A stretch of 44,061 nucleotides of DNA from assembly GCF_017676365.1 (NCBI RefSeq), contig NZ_JADKMA010000035.1:1-44061 (forward strand), in the 5' to 3' direction. Each line of letters opens with the position of its first letter. Position 1 is the stretch's first letter. The notes below the pieces were generated by a model, which saw nothing but the letters and a program-made list of their open reading frames with translations, ran no database searches and was not told where the DNA came from. A program made the position numbers and the translations under genes. The stretch comes from Streptomyces oryzae. Its GTDB lineage: Bacteria; Actinomycetota; Actinomycetes; Streptomycetales; Streptomycetaceae. This document shows positions 15,574-23,782 of the stretch, piece by piece.

Positions 15574-16101
15574 ATGTCGGAACAGCTCCCCGCTCCGCGG
15601 TTCGCGGACGGGCCACCGGGTTCGCTCGACCAGCTCGACGGCCCGCACGACGGCCCTTACGAGGACCCGCAGGGCGAAGACCCGCTCGACAAGGAGGCCG
15701 TCAACGCGCTCCGTGCCGCGGTGATGCGCCTCTCCCGGCGGCTGAAGCACCAACGCGTCGACGAGTCGCTGAGCCCTACGGAGATGTCCGTGCTCGGCAC
15801 CCTCGCCCGCTGCGGCTCCGCCACCCCCAGCGAGCTGGCACGCAAGGAGCATGTGCAGCCGCCGTCGATGACCCGCATCGTCGCGATGCTGGAGGCCAAG
15901 GGGCTGGTCCGGCTGGACGCACATCCCGAGGACCGCCGGCAGAAGGTGGTCACCCAGACCGAACAGGCCGAGTCCATGCTGGCCGCGGCCCGCGAGAAGC
16001 GGAACGCCTGGCTGACCGAGCTGGTCCAGGAGCTGGACGAGGACGAATGGGCGACGCTGCGCGCGGCCGCACCAGTGCTGGAGAAGCTGGCACATCTGTA
16101 A
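15574..16101 (+). CDS. MarR family transcriptional regulator
   Basis: This 175-residue protein has an acidic low-complexity N-terminus of about 40 residues, then a winged helix-turn-helix (LSPTEMSVLGTLARCGSATPSELARKEHVQPPSMTRIVAMLEAKGLVRLDAHPEDRRQKVVTQ). The wing motif HPEDRRQK is typical of MarR. It is followed after 33 nt by an MFS exporter gene on the same strand, the usual arrangement for a self-regulated efflux pair. The ligand is unknown. Confidence 0.9.
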   Translation: MSEQLPAPRFADGPPGSLDQLDGPHDGPYEDPQGEDPLDKEAVNALRAAVMRLSRRLKHQRVDESLSPTEMSVLGTLARCGSATPSELARKEHVQPPSMTRIVAMLEAKGLVRLDAHPEDRRQKVVTQTEQAESMLAAAREKRNAWLTELVQELDEDEWATLRAAAPVLEKLAHL

Positions 16102-16134
16102 GGAGTACGAACCGGAACAGGAGGCGACGCCGCT

Positions 16135-17595
16135 TTGAGTACGGGCCACGGAGCACACTCCGCACCCGCACCATCCACAGCCGACGACACCGAGCCGCAC
16201 GAGCAGGGGCCGCACGACCAGGGGCCGACCGGTCAGATGCGGTCCGACCAGCGGCCGACCGGTCAGACGCGGTCCGACCAGCGGCCGACCGGTCAGGGCG
16301 GCGAGCCGGGCACCGGCGCGAAGCCCTCCATGTTCAGCTCCCTGAAGATCCGCAACTACCGCCTCTTCGCGATGGGCCAGGCCGTCTCCAACACCGGCAC
16401 CTGGATGCAGCGCATCGCCCAGGACTGGCTGGTGCACAGCCTCACCGGCTCCTCCACCGCCGTCGGCATCACCACGGCGCTCCAGTTCCTCCCCATGCTG
16501 CTGTTCGGGCTGTACGGCGGCGTCATCGCCGACCGCTGCTCCAAGCGCAAGCTGCTCTTCGTCACCCAGTCGACCATGGGCGTCATAGGGCTGGTGCTGG
16601 CAGCGCTCACGCTGAGCGGAAACGTGCAGGTCGCACACGTCTACGCGCTCGCCTTCGCGCTCGGACTGGCCACCGTGGTGGACAACCCGACCCGGCAGAC
16701 CTTCGTCTCCGAGATGGTCGGCCCGACGCAGATACGCAACGCCGTCTCGCTGAACTCCGCGAACTTCCAGAGCGCCCGGCTGGTCGGTCCGGCCGTCGCG
16801 GGCGTACTGATCTCCGCGGTCGGCGGCGGCTGGGCGTTCCTGATCAACGGCCTGTCATTCGGCGCGCCCCTGGTCGGGCTGCTGCTGATGCGTACGTCAG
16901 AGCTGTACACCAGCAAGCCCGTGCAGCGCGGCAAGGGGCAGCTGCGCGAGGGGCTGCGCTATGTCGGTGGGCACCCCGAGCTGCTGTGGCCGATAGTGCT
17001 GGTCGGTTTCATCGGCACCTTCGGCTTCAACTTCCCCATCTGGCTCACGGCCTTCACCAGCGAGGTCTTCCACGCCGGTGCCGGCACCTACGGCACCCTC
17101 AACTTCCTGATGGCCGTCGGCTCGGTGGCCGGAGCGCTGCTGGCGGCCCGGCGCGGACAGTCGCGGATGCGGCTGATGGCCGGGGCCGCGCTGGTCTTCG
17201 GCGTACTGGAGCTGTTCGCCGCGCTCTCGCCCTCCTACTGGCTGTTCGCCGCGCTCATGGCGCCGATCGGGCTGGCGGGGCTGACGTTCAACGTCACCGC
17301 CAACTCCAGTGTCCAGCTCGCCTCCGACCCGGCGATGCGCGGGCGCGTGATGAGCCTGTTCATGATGGTCTTCGTCGGCGGTACGCCCATCGGCGGGCCC
17401 ATCATGGGCTGGATCACCGACGCCTGGGGGCCGCGGATGGGGTTTGTCGCGGGTGGAGTGATCTCCGCGGTGGCGGCTGTCGCCGTGGCTCTGGTGCTGG
17501 CCCGCGTGGCCGGGCTGCGCCCGGCGGTGAGCCTGCGGAGGGGGGCACCGCATTTGCGGTTCGTCCGCCGCGCGGAGGTGAGGGAGCCGGCGTAA
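16135..17595 (+). CDS. MFS exporter (EntS/MFS_3-like) with repeat-bearing N-terminus
   Basis: This 486-residue transporter has a disordered N-terminal tail of about 62 residues, then MFSSLKIRNYRLFAMGQAVSNTGTWMQRIAQDWLV, the typical opening of the DHA3/enterobactin-exporter type MFS family. Twelve helices are visible, with GGVIADRCSKRK as the loop 2-3 motif. The tail holds tandem 10-residue units (GQxRSDQRPT) encoded by a 30-bp repeat. The TTG start is supported by AGGAGG 10 nt upstream; ATG at residue 66 would give the bare transporter. It is probably controlled by the adjacent MarR protein. Confidence 0.85.
   Translation: MSTGHGAHSAPAPSTADDTEPHEQGPHDQGPTGQMRSDQRPTGQTRSDQRPTGQGGEPGTGAKPSMFSSLKIRNYRLFAMGQAVSNTGTWMQRIAQDWLVHSLTGSSTAVGITTALQFLPMLLFGLYGGVIADRCSKRKLLFVTQSTMGVIGLVLAALTLSGNVQVAHVYALAFALGLATVVDNPTRQTFVSEMVGPTQIRNAVSLNSANFQSARLVGPAVAGVLISAVGGGWAFLINGLSFGAPLVGLLLMRTSELYTSKPVQRGKGQLREGLRYVGGHPELLWPIVLVGFIGTFGFNFPIWLTAFTSEVFHAGAGTYGTLNFLMAVGSVAGALLAARRGQSRMRLMAGAALVFGVLELFAALSPSYWLFAALMAPIGLAGLTFNVTANSSVQLASDPAMRGRVMSLFMMVFVGGTPIGGPIMGWITDAWGPRMGFVAGGVISAVAAVAVALVLARVAGLRPAVSLRRGAPHLRFVRRAEVREPA
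16231..16296 (+). repeat. 30-bp tandem repeat inside the MFS gene
   Basis: Two 30-nt units (16231-16260 and 16261-16290) differ at one base, followed by a 6-nt partial unit. The period is ten codons, so copy-number change would keep the frame. Confidence 0.85.
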
Positions 17596-17644
17596 CGGGC
17601 TGCGGCCGCCGACGAACGTACGCACCCATGGCAGGCTGCGCACC

Positions 17645-18229
17645 ATGAGACTGTTCGCAGCCTTGTGGCCCCCACCGGATGTGGTGCGAGAACTGGAACG
17701 GGCCGTCGACGCCCTCAAAGGGCTTCCCGGCGCGGAGGCGCTCCGCTGGACGCAGCCCGAGAGCTGGCACTTCACGCTGAGCTTCTACGGCGAGGTGGAC
17801 GAGGAGCAGGCGCGTGACCTCTCCACGCGCCTGGCCCGCGCGGCGCACAGGGCGCAGGGTCCCGTCCCGGTGCGCCTCGAAGGGGCAGGCCGCTTCGGTG
17901 ACCGCACCCTGTGGGCGGGCCTCCACATGGCGGACGCCGACCGCGAAGCCCTCAAGAAGCTGGCGGCAGCCACCACAGCGGCGGGCCGTCGCGCGGGGCT
18001 GCTCCCTCCCGACGAGCACCCCTCGTTCCGCCCGCACCTGACGCTGGCTCGCGCCAAGGGGCGGCGGACGACCGATCTGCGCCCCTACGTCACCCAGCTG
18101 GCGCCCTTCCAGGGCTCCAGCTGGACCGCGGGGGAGCTGCTGCTGGTCCACAGCGTGCCGCCGCGCAGCGGGGTGCCGGGGGAGCAGCCCCGTTACGAGC
18201 CGCTGGAGCGCTGGCCCCTCGGCCCGTGA
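17645..18229 (+). CDS. thpR: RNA 2',3'-cyclic phosphodiesterase (ThpR)
   Basis: This 194-residue member of the 2H phosphoesterase superfamily (the '2'-5' RNA ligase' family) opens RNA 2',3'-cyclic phosphates. Both catalytic HxTx motifs are present: HFTL (42-45) and HLTL (131-134). Spacing and total length are normal. CAGGCT ends 7 nt before the ATG, suggesting a leaderless mRNA. It stands alone on the plus strand, 49 nt after the MFS gene. Confidence 0.92.
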   Translation: MRLFAALWPPPDVVRELERAVDALKGLPGAEALRWTQPESWHFTLSFYGEVDEEQARDLSTRLARAAHRAQGPVPVRLEGAGRFGDRTLWAGLHMADADREALKKLAAATTAAGRRAGLLPPDEHPSFRPHLTLARAKGRRTTDLRPYVTQLAPFQGSSWTAGELLLVHSVPPRSGVPGEQPRYEPLERWPLGP

Positions 18230-18279
18230 CGGATGGGCCCGTGCCGGAGCCGTATCCGGCCCCGGCTACCGTTGTCGGC

Positions 18280-18372
18280 GTGAACGCTAAGACCAGAATG
18301 CGCATTGTGACGGGTGTGCTGGCGGTGCTCTTCCTCGTCGTCATCCTGGCGTCGGCCCTGGGCGGCCGCTGA
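18280..18372 (+). CDS. 30-residue single-span membrane peptide
   Basis: The GTG-started frame encodes a basic N-terminus (NAKTRMRI), one hydrophobic helix (VTGVLAVLFLVVILASAL) and GGR. TACCGT ends 7 nt upstream of the GTG, the same leaderless spacing seen at many genes here. Tiny peptides of this kind are known in Streptomyces but have no assigned function. The reading frame is short, so chance cannot be fully excluded. Confidence 0.6.
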   Translation: MNAKTRMRIVTGVLAVLFLVVILASALGGR

Positions 18373-18389
18373 ACCGGTCGCCTGACCGG

Positions 18390-18432
18390 CAGCCGACCGG
18401 GCGACCGGGCAGCCGACCGGGCAGACGACCGG
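18390..18432. repeat. Degenerate 12-nt tandem repeat between convergent genes
   Basis: CAGCCGACCGGG occurs at 18390-18401 and 18410-18421, separated by an 8-nt partial unit and followed by CAGACGACCGG. It fills the gap between the membrane peptide and the aldo/keto reductase. Confidence 0.6.
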
Positions 18433-18445
18433 ACCGGCGGTCCGG
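18429..18445. terminator. Hairpin abutting the aldo/keto reductase stop
   Basis: CCGGACC-GGC-GGTCCGG forms a perfect 7-bp stem with a 3-nt loop, directly next to the TAA stop (reverse strand) at 18446-18448. It can serve both converging transcripts. Confidence 0.55.
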
Positions 18446-19444
18446 TTACCAGGCGAAGGCTTCGGGAGAGGGGCCGGGGCCGGGGAAGATCTTCTCCAGT
18501 GAGGCGAGCAGTTCATCGCCGAGCTTCAGTCCGACGGCGCGCAGCGCGGAGCCGAGCTGGTCGGCGGTTCGGGGCCCGACGATGGGTCCCGTGACGCCCG
18601 GCCGGGTCAGCAGCCAGGCGAGGGCCACCTCGCCGGGTTCCAGGCCGTGCTCGGCGACGAGGTTCTCGTACGACTCCACCTGCGCCCGCACCGACGCGTC
18701 CTCCAGCGCCGTCGCCGCCCGCCCGGAGGCCGTACGGCCGCCGCCGCCCTCGCGGGCCTTGCGCAGCGCGCCGCCCAGCAGTCCGCCGTGCAGCGGTGAC
18801 CAGGGGATGACGCCCAGTCCGTACGACTCCGAAGCCGGTATCACCTCCATCTCGGCGCGCCGCTCGGCGAGGTTGTAGAGGCACTGTTCGCTCACCAGGC
18901 CGAGCGAGCCGCGGCGTGCGGCGGTCTCGTTGGCCTGGGCGATGTGCCAGCCGGCGTGGTTGCTGGAGCCGACGTAGAGCACCTTGCCCTGCTGGACGAG
19001 TACGTCCATCGCCTGCCAGATCTCGTCCCAGGGCGTGGCCCGGTCGACGTGGTGGAACTGGTAGAGGTCGATGTAGTCGGTGCCCAGGCGGCGCAGGCTG
19101 GCTTCGACGGAGCGGCGGATGTTGACTGCGGAGAGCTTGTCGTGGTTCGGCCAGGGCGTCTCGCCGTCGGGCGCCATGTTCGCGTAGACCTTGGTGGCCA
19201 GTACGGTCTTGTCGCGGCGTTCCCCGCCCTTGGCGAACCAGCTGCCGATGATCTTCTCGGTGCGGCCCTTGTCGGCGCCCCAGCCGTAGGCGTTGGCGGT
19301 GTCGAAGAAGTTGACGCCCGCCGTCAGCGCGGCGTCCATGATCGCGTGGCTGTCGGCCTCGTCCGTCTGCGGTCCGAAGTTCATCGTGCCGAGGACGAGC
19401 CTGCTGACCTTCAGTCCTGTGCGGCCGAGTTGCGTGTACTCCAT
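18446..19444 (-). CDS. Aldo/keto reductase
   Basis: This 332-residue NAD(P)H-dependent reductase has a (beta/alpha)8 barrel. LGRTGLKVSRLVLGTMNFG is the family's opening, FDTANAYGWG holds the catalytic Asp and Tyr, LATKVY the catalytic Lys and YQFHHVD the catalytic His. The C-terminal GVTGPIVGPRTADQL is the cofactor-binding strand. The substrate is unknown. TAGCGT lies 6 nt upstream of the ATG. A TetR gene lies 170 nt upstream on the same strand, but the gap is filled with repeats, so cotranscription is uncertain. Confidence 0.9.
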   Translation of the reverse strand: MEYTQLGRTGLKVSRLVLGTMNFGPQTDEADSHAIMDAALTAGVNFFDTANAYGWGADKGRTEKIIGSWFAKGGERRDKTVLATKVYANMAPDGETPWPNHDKLSAVNIRRSVEASLRRLGTDYIDLYQFHHVDRATPWDEIWQAMDVLVQQGKVLYVGSSNHAGWHIAQANETAARRGSLGLVSEQCLYNLAERRAEMEVIPASESYGLGVIPWSPLHGGLLGGALRKAREGGGGRTASGRAATALEDASVRAQVESYENLVAEHGLEPGEVALAWLLTRPGVTGPIVGPRTADQLGSALRAVGLKLGDELLASLEKIFPGPGPSPEAFAW

Positions 19445-19518
19445 GCCGCCACGCTAGGTGGCTGGAGTGCGCTCGAAGCAAGGGTGTTTGTTCGCGGGGT
19501 TCTTGGTTGGGCCCCGCG

Positions 19519-19592
19519 AAGCTTGGGCAGTCTGCTCCCCCAAGCTCTTCGAGCGGGGGGTACCCCCCAAGGCCCAGGGTGGGCAAGCGCAG
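19519..19592 (+). repeat. Dispersed repeat, family 2, copy b (interrupted)
   Basis: The arms AAGCTTGGGCAGTCTGC (19519-19535) and CAGGGTGGGCAAGCGCAG (19575-19592) match 5412-5456 on the other strand. Between them sits a 39-nt segment that includes a family 3 hairpin, instead of 10 nt. Confidence 0.7.
19536..19569 (+). repeat. Family 3 hairpin repeat, copy a, nested in family 2
   Basis: TCCCCC, an AAGCTCTTCGAGC stem-loop and GGGGGGTACCCCCCA form a compact palindromic element. It resembles those at 35491-35518 (reverse) and 38951-38978. Confidence 0.65.
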
Positions 19593-19615
19593 TCCCCCCC
19601 CGTGCCGGGCAAGTG

Positions 19616-20236
19616 CTAGTCAGGGCTGGCGTCCGTGCGGAAGACGCCCTCCACGGCCGCGAGGTACGCGGACTCCGCGCTGATGCGGGCGAGTTCGGTG
19701 TCGATGGGGCGGCGGGTGATCAGCAGGCGGTAGTAGAAGGGCGCGCCGATGGCCGCGATGACTTCCTCCGCGTCGGTGTCGGCAGGCACCTCACCCCGCT
19801 CGACGGCCCGCTCCAACAGCACGGACACCTGCTTGATCCGGTTCTTGAACACCGCCCGCATCACCTCCGCCGCCCCCGGCTCGCGCGCCGCCGAGGTGAC
19901 GACGGCCTCGACCAGGCGCCGGTTGCGCGGCAGGGCGTAGAACTCGGCGATGGACCGCGTCACCGTGTGCAGGTCCTCGCGCAGACTGCCGGTGTCGGGG
20001 ATCGGGATGGTCCCGCTGTGCTGGCCCAGCATGTCGGTTATGACGCCCTCGATGGTGCGCCAGCGGCGCCGGATCGTCGCGGCGTGCACCCCCGAGCGCC
20101 GGGCGATCCGGTCGATGGTGATGTCGGAGAACTCCCGGGTGCCCAACTCGTCCCAGGCGGCTTTCAGCACTGCGGCGCGGGTTCGGGCGGTCCGCCCGCC
20201 GGGACGGGTCGATCCGTGCGGTCGTGGGGCAGTCAT
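19616..20236 (-). CDS. TetR family transcriptional regulator
   Basis: This 206-residue protein has an N-terminal helix-turn-helix (RTRAAVLKAAWDELGTREFSDITIDRIARRSGVHAATIRRRWRT, about 17-60) and an all-helical ligand and dimer domain. RSGVHAATIRRRW is the recognition region. I chose ATG at 20236 because it starts just before the DNA-binding domain; upstream in-frame codons look non-coding. The inverted repeat at 20288-20303 is a possible autoregulatory site. The aldo/keto reductase downstream is a possible target. Confidence 0.87.
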   Translation of the reverse strand: MTAPRPHGSTRPGGRTARTRAAVLKAAWDELGTREFSDITIDRIARRSGVHAATIRRRWRTIEGVITDMLGQHSGTIPIPDTGSLREDLHTVTRSIAEFYALPRNRRLVEAVVTSAAREPGAAEVMRAVFKNRIKQVSVLLERAVERGEVPADTDAEEVIAAIGAPFYYRLLITRRPIDTELARISAESAYLAAVEGVFRTDASPD

Positions 20237-20287
20237 GGATCCACGTTGCGTAGAGGCTCGGATTGCGATTACTGTTCCCGGACTTAG

Positions 20288-20303
20288 TGCGCGCACGCGC
20301 GCA
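20288..20303. promoter_or_regulatory. Inverted repeat upstream of the TetR gene
   Basis: TGCGCGC-AC-GCGCGCA, flanked by CTTAG and TTAGT, is a near-perfect palindrome about 52 nt upstream of the TetR start. The rest of the 279-nt region 20237-20515 holds nothing I can name. Confidence 0.35.
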
Positions 20304-20515
20304 TTAGTCGGGGGATGCCGCGAGCGCTCCCGGTGCGGTACTGAACCGCCGCACTGGGGGCGTTCGTGGCACACAAGGCGCCAGTCTGGCCCAGCGGCGC
20401 CGTTGTCGGCGTCCTCGCCCGGAGCCCGTGCGAGGTTCCGACGCGAAAGGTACGTCACCTGGCTGGATTTTGCCGCATTTAACCGGACTTGAACCGGAAT
20501 CCGCCCGGGATACGG

Positions 20516-21193
20516 TCAAAGAGCCGGTGCGGCGCGGTACGGCCCGCCCACGTCCCACGCCTGGTGCAGCGCCTCGGCGAAGGCGGCGGCCATCCGGTGC
20601 TCCCCCTCTGCGGAGGGGTGGGTCCCGTCGTAGGTGTCCCGCTCCGGCGACCAGTCCGCGGGCGCCGAGGCCAGCAGCAACGGCGAACGCGGCTCCGACA
20701 GCTCCGCGACCGCCTTGGCCAGCAGGGTGTTGAACCGTACGCACTCCGCGGCGAACTCCGGGTCGGTGGCCGCCCGCACGTTCGGGATGACGGGCAACAG
20801 CACCGCCCGCACAGTCGGGTTGGCGGCGCGTGCCCGGGCCAGGAAGAGCTCCGCGTTGGCCAGCGTCTGCTCAGCGTCGGCGTAGAAGCCGAGGTCTATC
20901 AGCCCGAGCGAGACCAGCAGGGTGTCGGCGCGGTACGTCGCGACCGTCTCCTCGATGACCGGCGCCATGTGCAGCCACCCCGCGCCCCAGCCCGCGAGAT
21001 GGGCCCGCGCGTGGTGCGGGAAGCCGGGGTCGGCGTAGGCGTGACTGTCCTCGTGCAGCGCGGTGCGGGGGCCGACGATCGCGCAGCTCCCGTGCGGGGT
21101 GGTGCGTGTGAGGTGCTGCCACATCCGGTAGCGCCAGGTGTGATCTCCCCCGGCTCCGATCGTCATCGAGTCGCCGACGAAGAGAACACGCAT
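20516..21193 (-). CDS. SGNH/GDSL hydrolase
   Basis: This 225-residue esterase-like protein starts with RVLFVGDSMTIGAGG, where Ser of GDSM is the nucleophile, and ends with DGTHPSAEGEHRMA, which carries the catalytic Asp and His. There is no signal peptide, so it probably acts in the cytoplasm. The ATG at 21193 is preceded by AGGA 7 nt upstream, and longer frames run into the divergent gene. The substrate is unknown. It diverges from the membrane-anchored propeller over 58 nt. Confidence 0.87.
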   Translation of the reverse strand: MRVLFVGDSMTIGAGGDHTWRYRMWQHLTRTTPHGSCAIVGPRTALHEDSHAYADPGFPHHARAHLAGWGAGWLHMAPVIEETVATYRADTLLVSLGLIDLGFYADAEQTLANAELFLARARAANPTVRAVLLPVIPNVRAATDPEFAAECVRFNTLLAKAVAELSEPRSPLLLASAPADWSPERDTYDGTHPSAEGEHRMAAAFAEALHQAWDVGGPYRAAPAL

Positions 21194-21251
21194 TCGCACA
21201 TCCTGAGGGATGGCGCGCAGGGCCGCACCGTGATGCTGGACACTGGGTGCC

Positions 21252-22280
21252 ATGTCTGTGCGTATGCGTGGGGTCGGGTTCGGGGTCGGTACCGGGTTGG
21301 TGGCCGTGGTGCTGGCCGGGATGACGGCGGCCCCGTCGGCCGTCGCCGAGGACGGGCCGCAGGGCTTCACCATCCGCGACTCCCGGATCACCGAGTCCAG
21401 CGGCCTGGCCGCCGGCCGCGCGCACCAGGGCATCTACTGGACCCACAACGACTCCGACGACGGCCCGTACGTCTACGCCGTCGACAGCCGCACCGGCAAG
21501 ACCGTCAGCCGCGTCACGCTCAGCGGCATCAAGCCCAGGGACGTCGAGGGGATCTCCGTCGGCCCTGACGGCAATGTCTACGTCGGCGACATCGGCGACA
21601 ACCTGGACGGCTCCTGGTCCGAGGTGTGGATCTACCGCTTCCCCGAACCGAAGCGGCTGCGCGGCGATGTGACCGTCACCCCCACCCGCTACACCGTTCG
21701 GTACGCCGACGGCCCGCGCAACGCCGAGTCGCTGATGGTGCATCCGAAGACCGGCCGCGTCTACATCGCCAGCAAGAGCGACAAGGGCAAGGGCGGCCTC
21801 TACGCGGGCCCCGAGAAGCTGAACCCCGGCGGCGTCAACACTTTCACCCGCGTCGCGAAGATAGATTTCGAGGCCACCGACGGCGCGTTCTCACCGGACG
21901 GCTCCCGGCTGGTGCTGCGCGGCTACTTCAGCTCCTACGCCTACAAGTGGCGCAACGGCAAGCCGGAAAAGATCGGTTCCGTGTCCGTGCCGCTCCAACG
22001 GCAGGGCGAGTCGGTCACTTTCGCCCCCGACGGACGGACGCTGATGTACGGCTCCGAGGGCGCAGGCAGCGGCGTCGAGCCGGTCCGCCTGCACGGCGAG
22101 GCGGAGCCGCCCGGCGCGAGGGAATCGTCCGAGCGGAGCCCCAAGTCCTCGAAGGGCGGCGGCGACAACGGCTCGTCCTCCGACGACAACCGCAACCTCA
22201 CCCTCGGCGCCGGCACCTTCATCGCCGCCCTGATCGCCTGGTTCGGCCTGCGCCGCCTCTTCAGCCGCGGCCGCGACTGA
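21252..22280 (+). CDS. Membrane-anchored beta-propeller protein
   Basis: This 342-residue protein has an N-terminal signal peptide cleaved near AVAED (about 31-35). The following 240 residues show repeated blade motifs (RDVEGISVGPDGNVYVGDIGDN, AESLMVHPKTGRVYIASKS, TDGAFSPDGSRLVLRGYF, ESVTFAPDGRTLMYGSEG), so a six- or seven-bladed propeller is likely. A Ser/Gly/Asp-rich linker leads to a C-terminal helix (LTLGAGTFIAALIAWFGL) and a basic tail. It is probably an exported, wall-facing protein; no catalytic residues are evident. Confidence 0.82.
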   Translation: MSVRMRGVGFGVGTGLVAVVLAGMTAAPSAVAEDGPQGFTIRDSRITESSGLAAGRAHQGIYWTHNDSDDGPYVYAVDSRTGKTVSRVTLSGIKPRDVEGISVGPDGNVYVGDIGDNLDGSWSEVWIYRFPEPKRLRGDVTVTPTRYTVRYADGPRNAESLMVHPKTGRVYIASKSDKGKGGLYAGPEKLNPGGVNTFTRVAKIDFEATDGAFSPDGSRLVLRGYFSSYAYKWRNGKPEKIGSVSVPLQRQGESVTFAPDGRTLMYGSEGAGSGVEPVRLHGEAEPPGARESSERSPKSSKGGGDNGSSSDDNRNLTLGAGTFIAALIAWFGLRRLFSRGRD

Positions 22281-22325
22281 GGCCCGCCGTACACCGGTCA
22301 ACTCGCCGCCATGTTCCTGGTGGCA

Positions 22326-23207
22326 TCATGCGTCGACTCCCTGTGCCTCTCTCGGCGGCTGCCCCGCTGCCGACTCCGTGATCCACAGCGGCCTGCCGTC
22401 GCCGCACACGACCGAGAGCCCGCCGGCCGGCTCGAGACTGGTGCGGATGAGGTGCAGCCAGCTGTCGCCGACCTTGGCGACGGGACGGTCGGGCGAGCGC
22501 ATGAAGCGGTGTGTCCTGACCTGATTGTGGATCGTCTCGGCGCTGTCGGACCAGCGGACGAGGGAGAACGCGGCTTCCATGAACCCCGCATAGCTGGCCT
22601 TGGAGTGATCCTGTGGCTCCCCGGCGTCCCCGGCTGCTGCCCGCTCCAGCGATCTGCGCAGCAGATCACGGACGACCGGCATCGCCTCGGCGCAGTAGGT
22701 TGCCCAACTGATGTCGTCGGTGAGGCGAATTCCGTCCTGCTGGGCGAGAATGTTTCCGGTGTCGAATCCGCTGTCCATCCGGTGGATGGTGATTCCGCTG
22801 GTCGGGTCGCCGTTGCGGATTGCCCAGAGGAGCGGCGCAGGGCCCCGGTATTTCGGCAGCATGGACACATGAATGTTGAGCGCGCCAAGTCGCGGAACGG
22901 CCAGTACGGAAGAGGGCAGCTTCCAGGCGAAGCCGAAGACGATCAGCAGGTCGGGCCGGTAACCCTGCAGCGCGAGAGCGAGGCCGTCGATGTTGCCCGG
23001 GAGCAGCAGGTCCATTCCGGGAGGAACGGCTTCGAGAATCGATGCCGTTGTCTCGCCGGCGTCGGGGAGATTCGGGCCACCTGAGCGGAGGGAACGGCCG
23101 TAGAAGTAGCCGACCGGGAGGTGACCGGCGTCCGTGCAAGCCGCATGGATCGTGGAGAACTCGGCGGGTCCGGAAGAGATCACACCGATGCGCAGCGGGG
23201 TCGACAT
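22326..23207 (-). CDS. Fmt-like formyltransferase
   Basis: This 293-residue protein has an N-terminal formyltransferase domain with an intact catalytic set: Asn111 and His113 in NIHVSMLPKYRGPAP, and Asp149 in MDSGFDTGNIL. LPKYRG is the 10-formyl-tetrahydrofolate loop. The C-terminal 90 residues are shorter and different from the tRNA-binding domain of housekeeping Fmt, so this is probably a specialised enzyme acting on an amine of a metabolite, sugar or protein. AGGAG precedes the ATG. It is the third gene of an operon with DUF6879 and a small protein, starting 35 nt after DUF6879 ends. The substrate is unknown. Confidence 0.85.
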   Translation of the reverse strand: MSTPLRIGVISSGPAEFSTIHAACTDAGHLPVGYFYGRSLRSGGPNLPDAGETTASILEAVPPGMDLLLPGNIDGLALALQGYRPDLLIVFGFAWKLPSSVLAVPRLGALNIHVSMLPKYRGPAPLLWAIRNGDPTSGITIHRMDSGFDTGNILAQQDGIRLTDDISWATYCAEAMPVVRDLLRRSLERAAAGDAGEPQDHSKASYAGFMEAAFSLVRWSDSAETIHNQVRTHRFMRSPDRPVAKVGDSWLHLIRTSLEPAGGLSVVCGDGRPLWITESAAGQPPREAQGVDA

Positions 23208-23242
23208 CTCACTGTTCTCCTCGTAAAGCGGAGCGGCGGTAC

Positions 23243-23782
23243 TCAGCTTGCTGAGTGGGGCAAGGTGTACTCACTGTGCGGAATGCCCAGTTTCCAGGCC
23301 GATTCGAAAGCCTTCGTGCACAGCTCTGCGACCTGGGGATCGGTGCTCAGTTCGTTGCCGACCCAGCCGCCATCCCCGGTGAAATGGTTGAACAGTACGG
23401 TCGCACTGTCGAAGATCCAGCAGTCGTTGCCCGGCAGCGAAAGGCCGGAGGCGCGTGAGCGAGGCAGCCAGCGCACCTCTTCCCCGGCCGCGATGTTCTG
23501 CGGCGTTCCCTCGTGCTCGAATTGAATGTACTCGGTTACTGGTTCGGAAATGATCCGGGTGCGGCGAATCCGTACCCCGCGTGCCGAGGTGGCCCGCATC
23601 AGATCCAGCCAGCCGGCCTTGCTCGCGGCATCCTGCTCGGGGCCCCACTCACCGGCCCGCCACTTCTCGACATCGGCCCTTTCCTCCGCCACCGCATAGT
23701 GGTCACGCATTTCCAGGTGGCAGGCCGACACCTGGCAGTCATTGAACAGCCGGGCCCAGCCTTCCGCGTCAAGAGACTCCAT
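23243..23782 (-). CDS. DUF6879 family protein
   Basis: This 179-residue protein matches the Streptomyces DUF6879 pattern: CHLEMRDHYAVAEERADVEKWRAGEWGPEQ, then RIRRTRIISEPVTEYIQFEHEGTPQNIAAGEEVRWLPR and LPGNDCWIFDSATVLFNHF. The family is often found near helix-turn-helix regulators and has no known function. No such regulator is present here. The start lies inside the 3' end of the preceding small gene (14-nt overlap), implying translational coupling. GC is low (33 of 60 bases in 23521-23580), which suggests transfer. Confidence 0.8.
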   Translation of the reverse strand: MESLDAEGWARLFNDCQVSACHLEMRDHYAVAEERADVEKWRAGEWGPEQDAASKAGWLDLMRATSARGVRIRRTRIISEPVTEYIQFEHEGTPQNIAAGEEVRWLPRSRASGLSLPGNDCWIFDSATVLFNHFTGDGGWVGNELSTDPQVAELCTKAFESAWKLGIPHSEYTLPHSAS

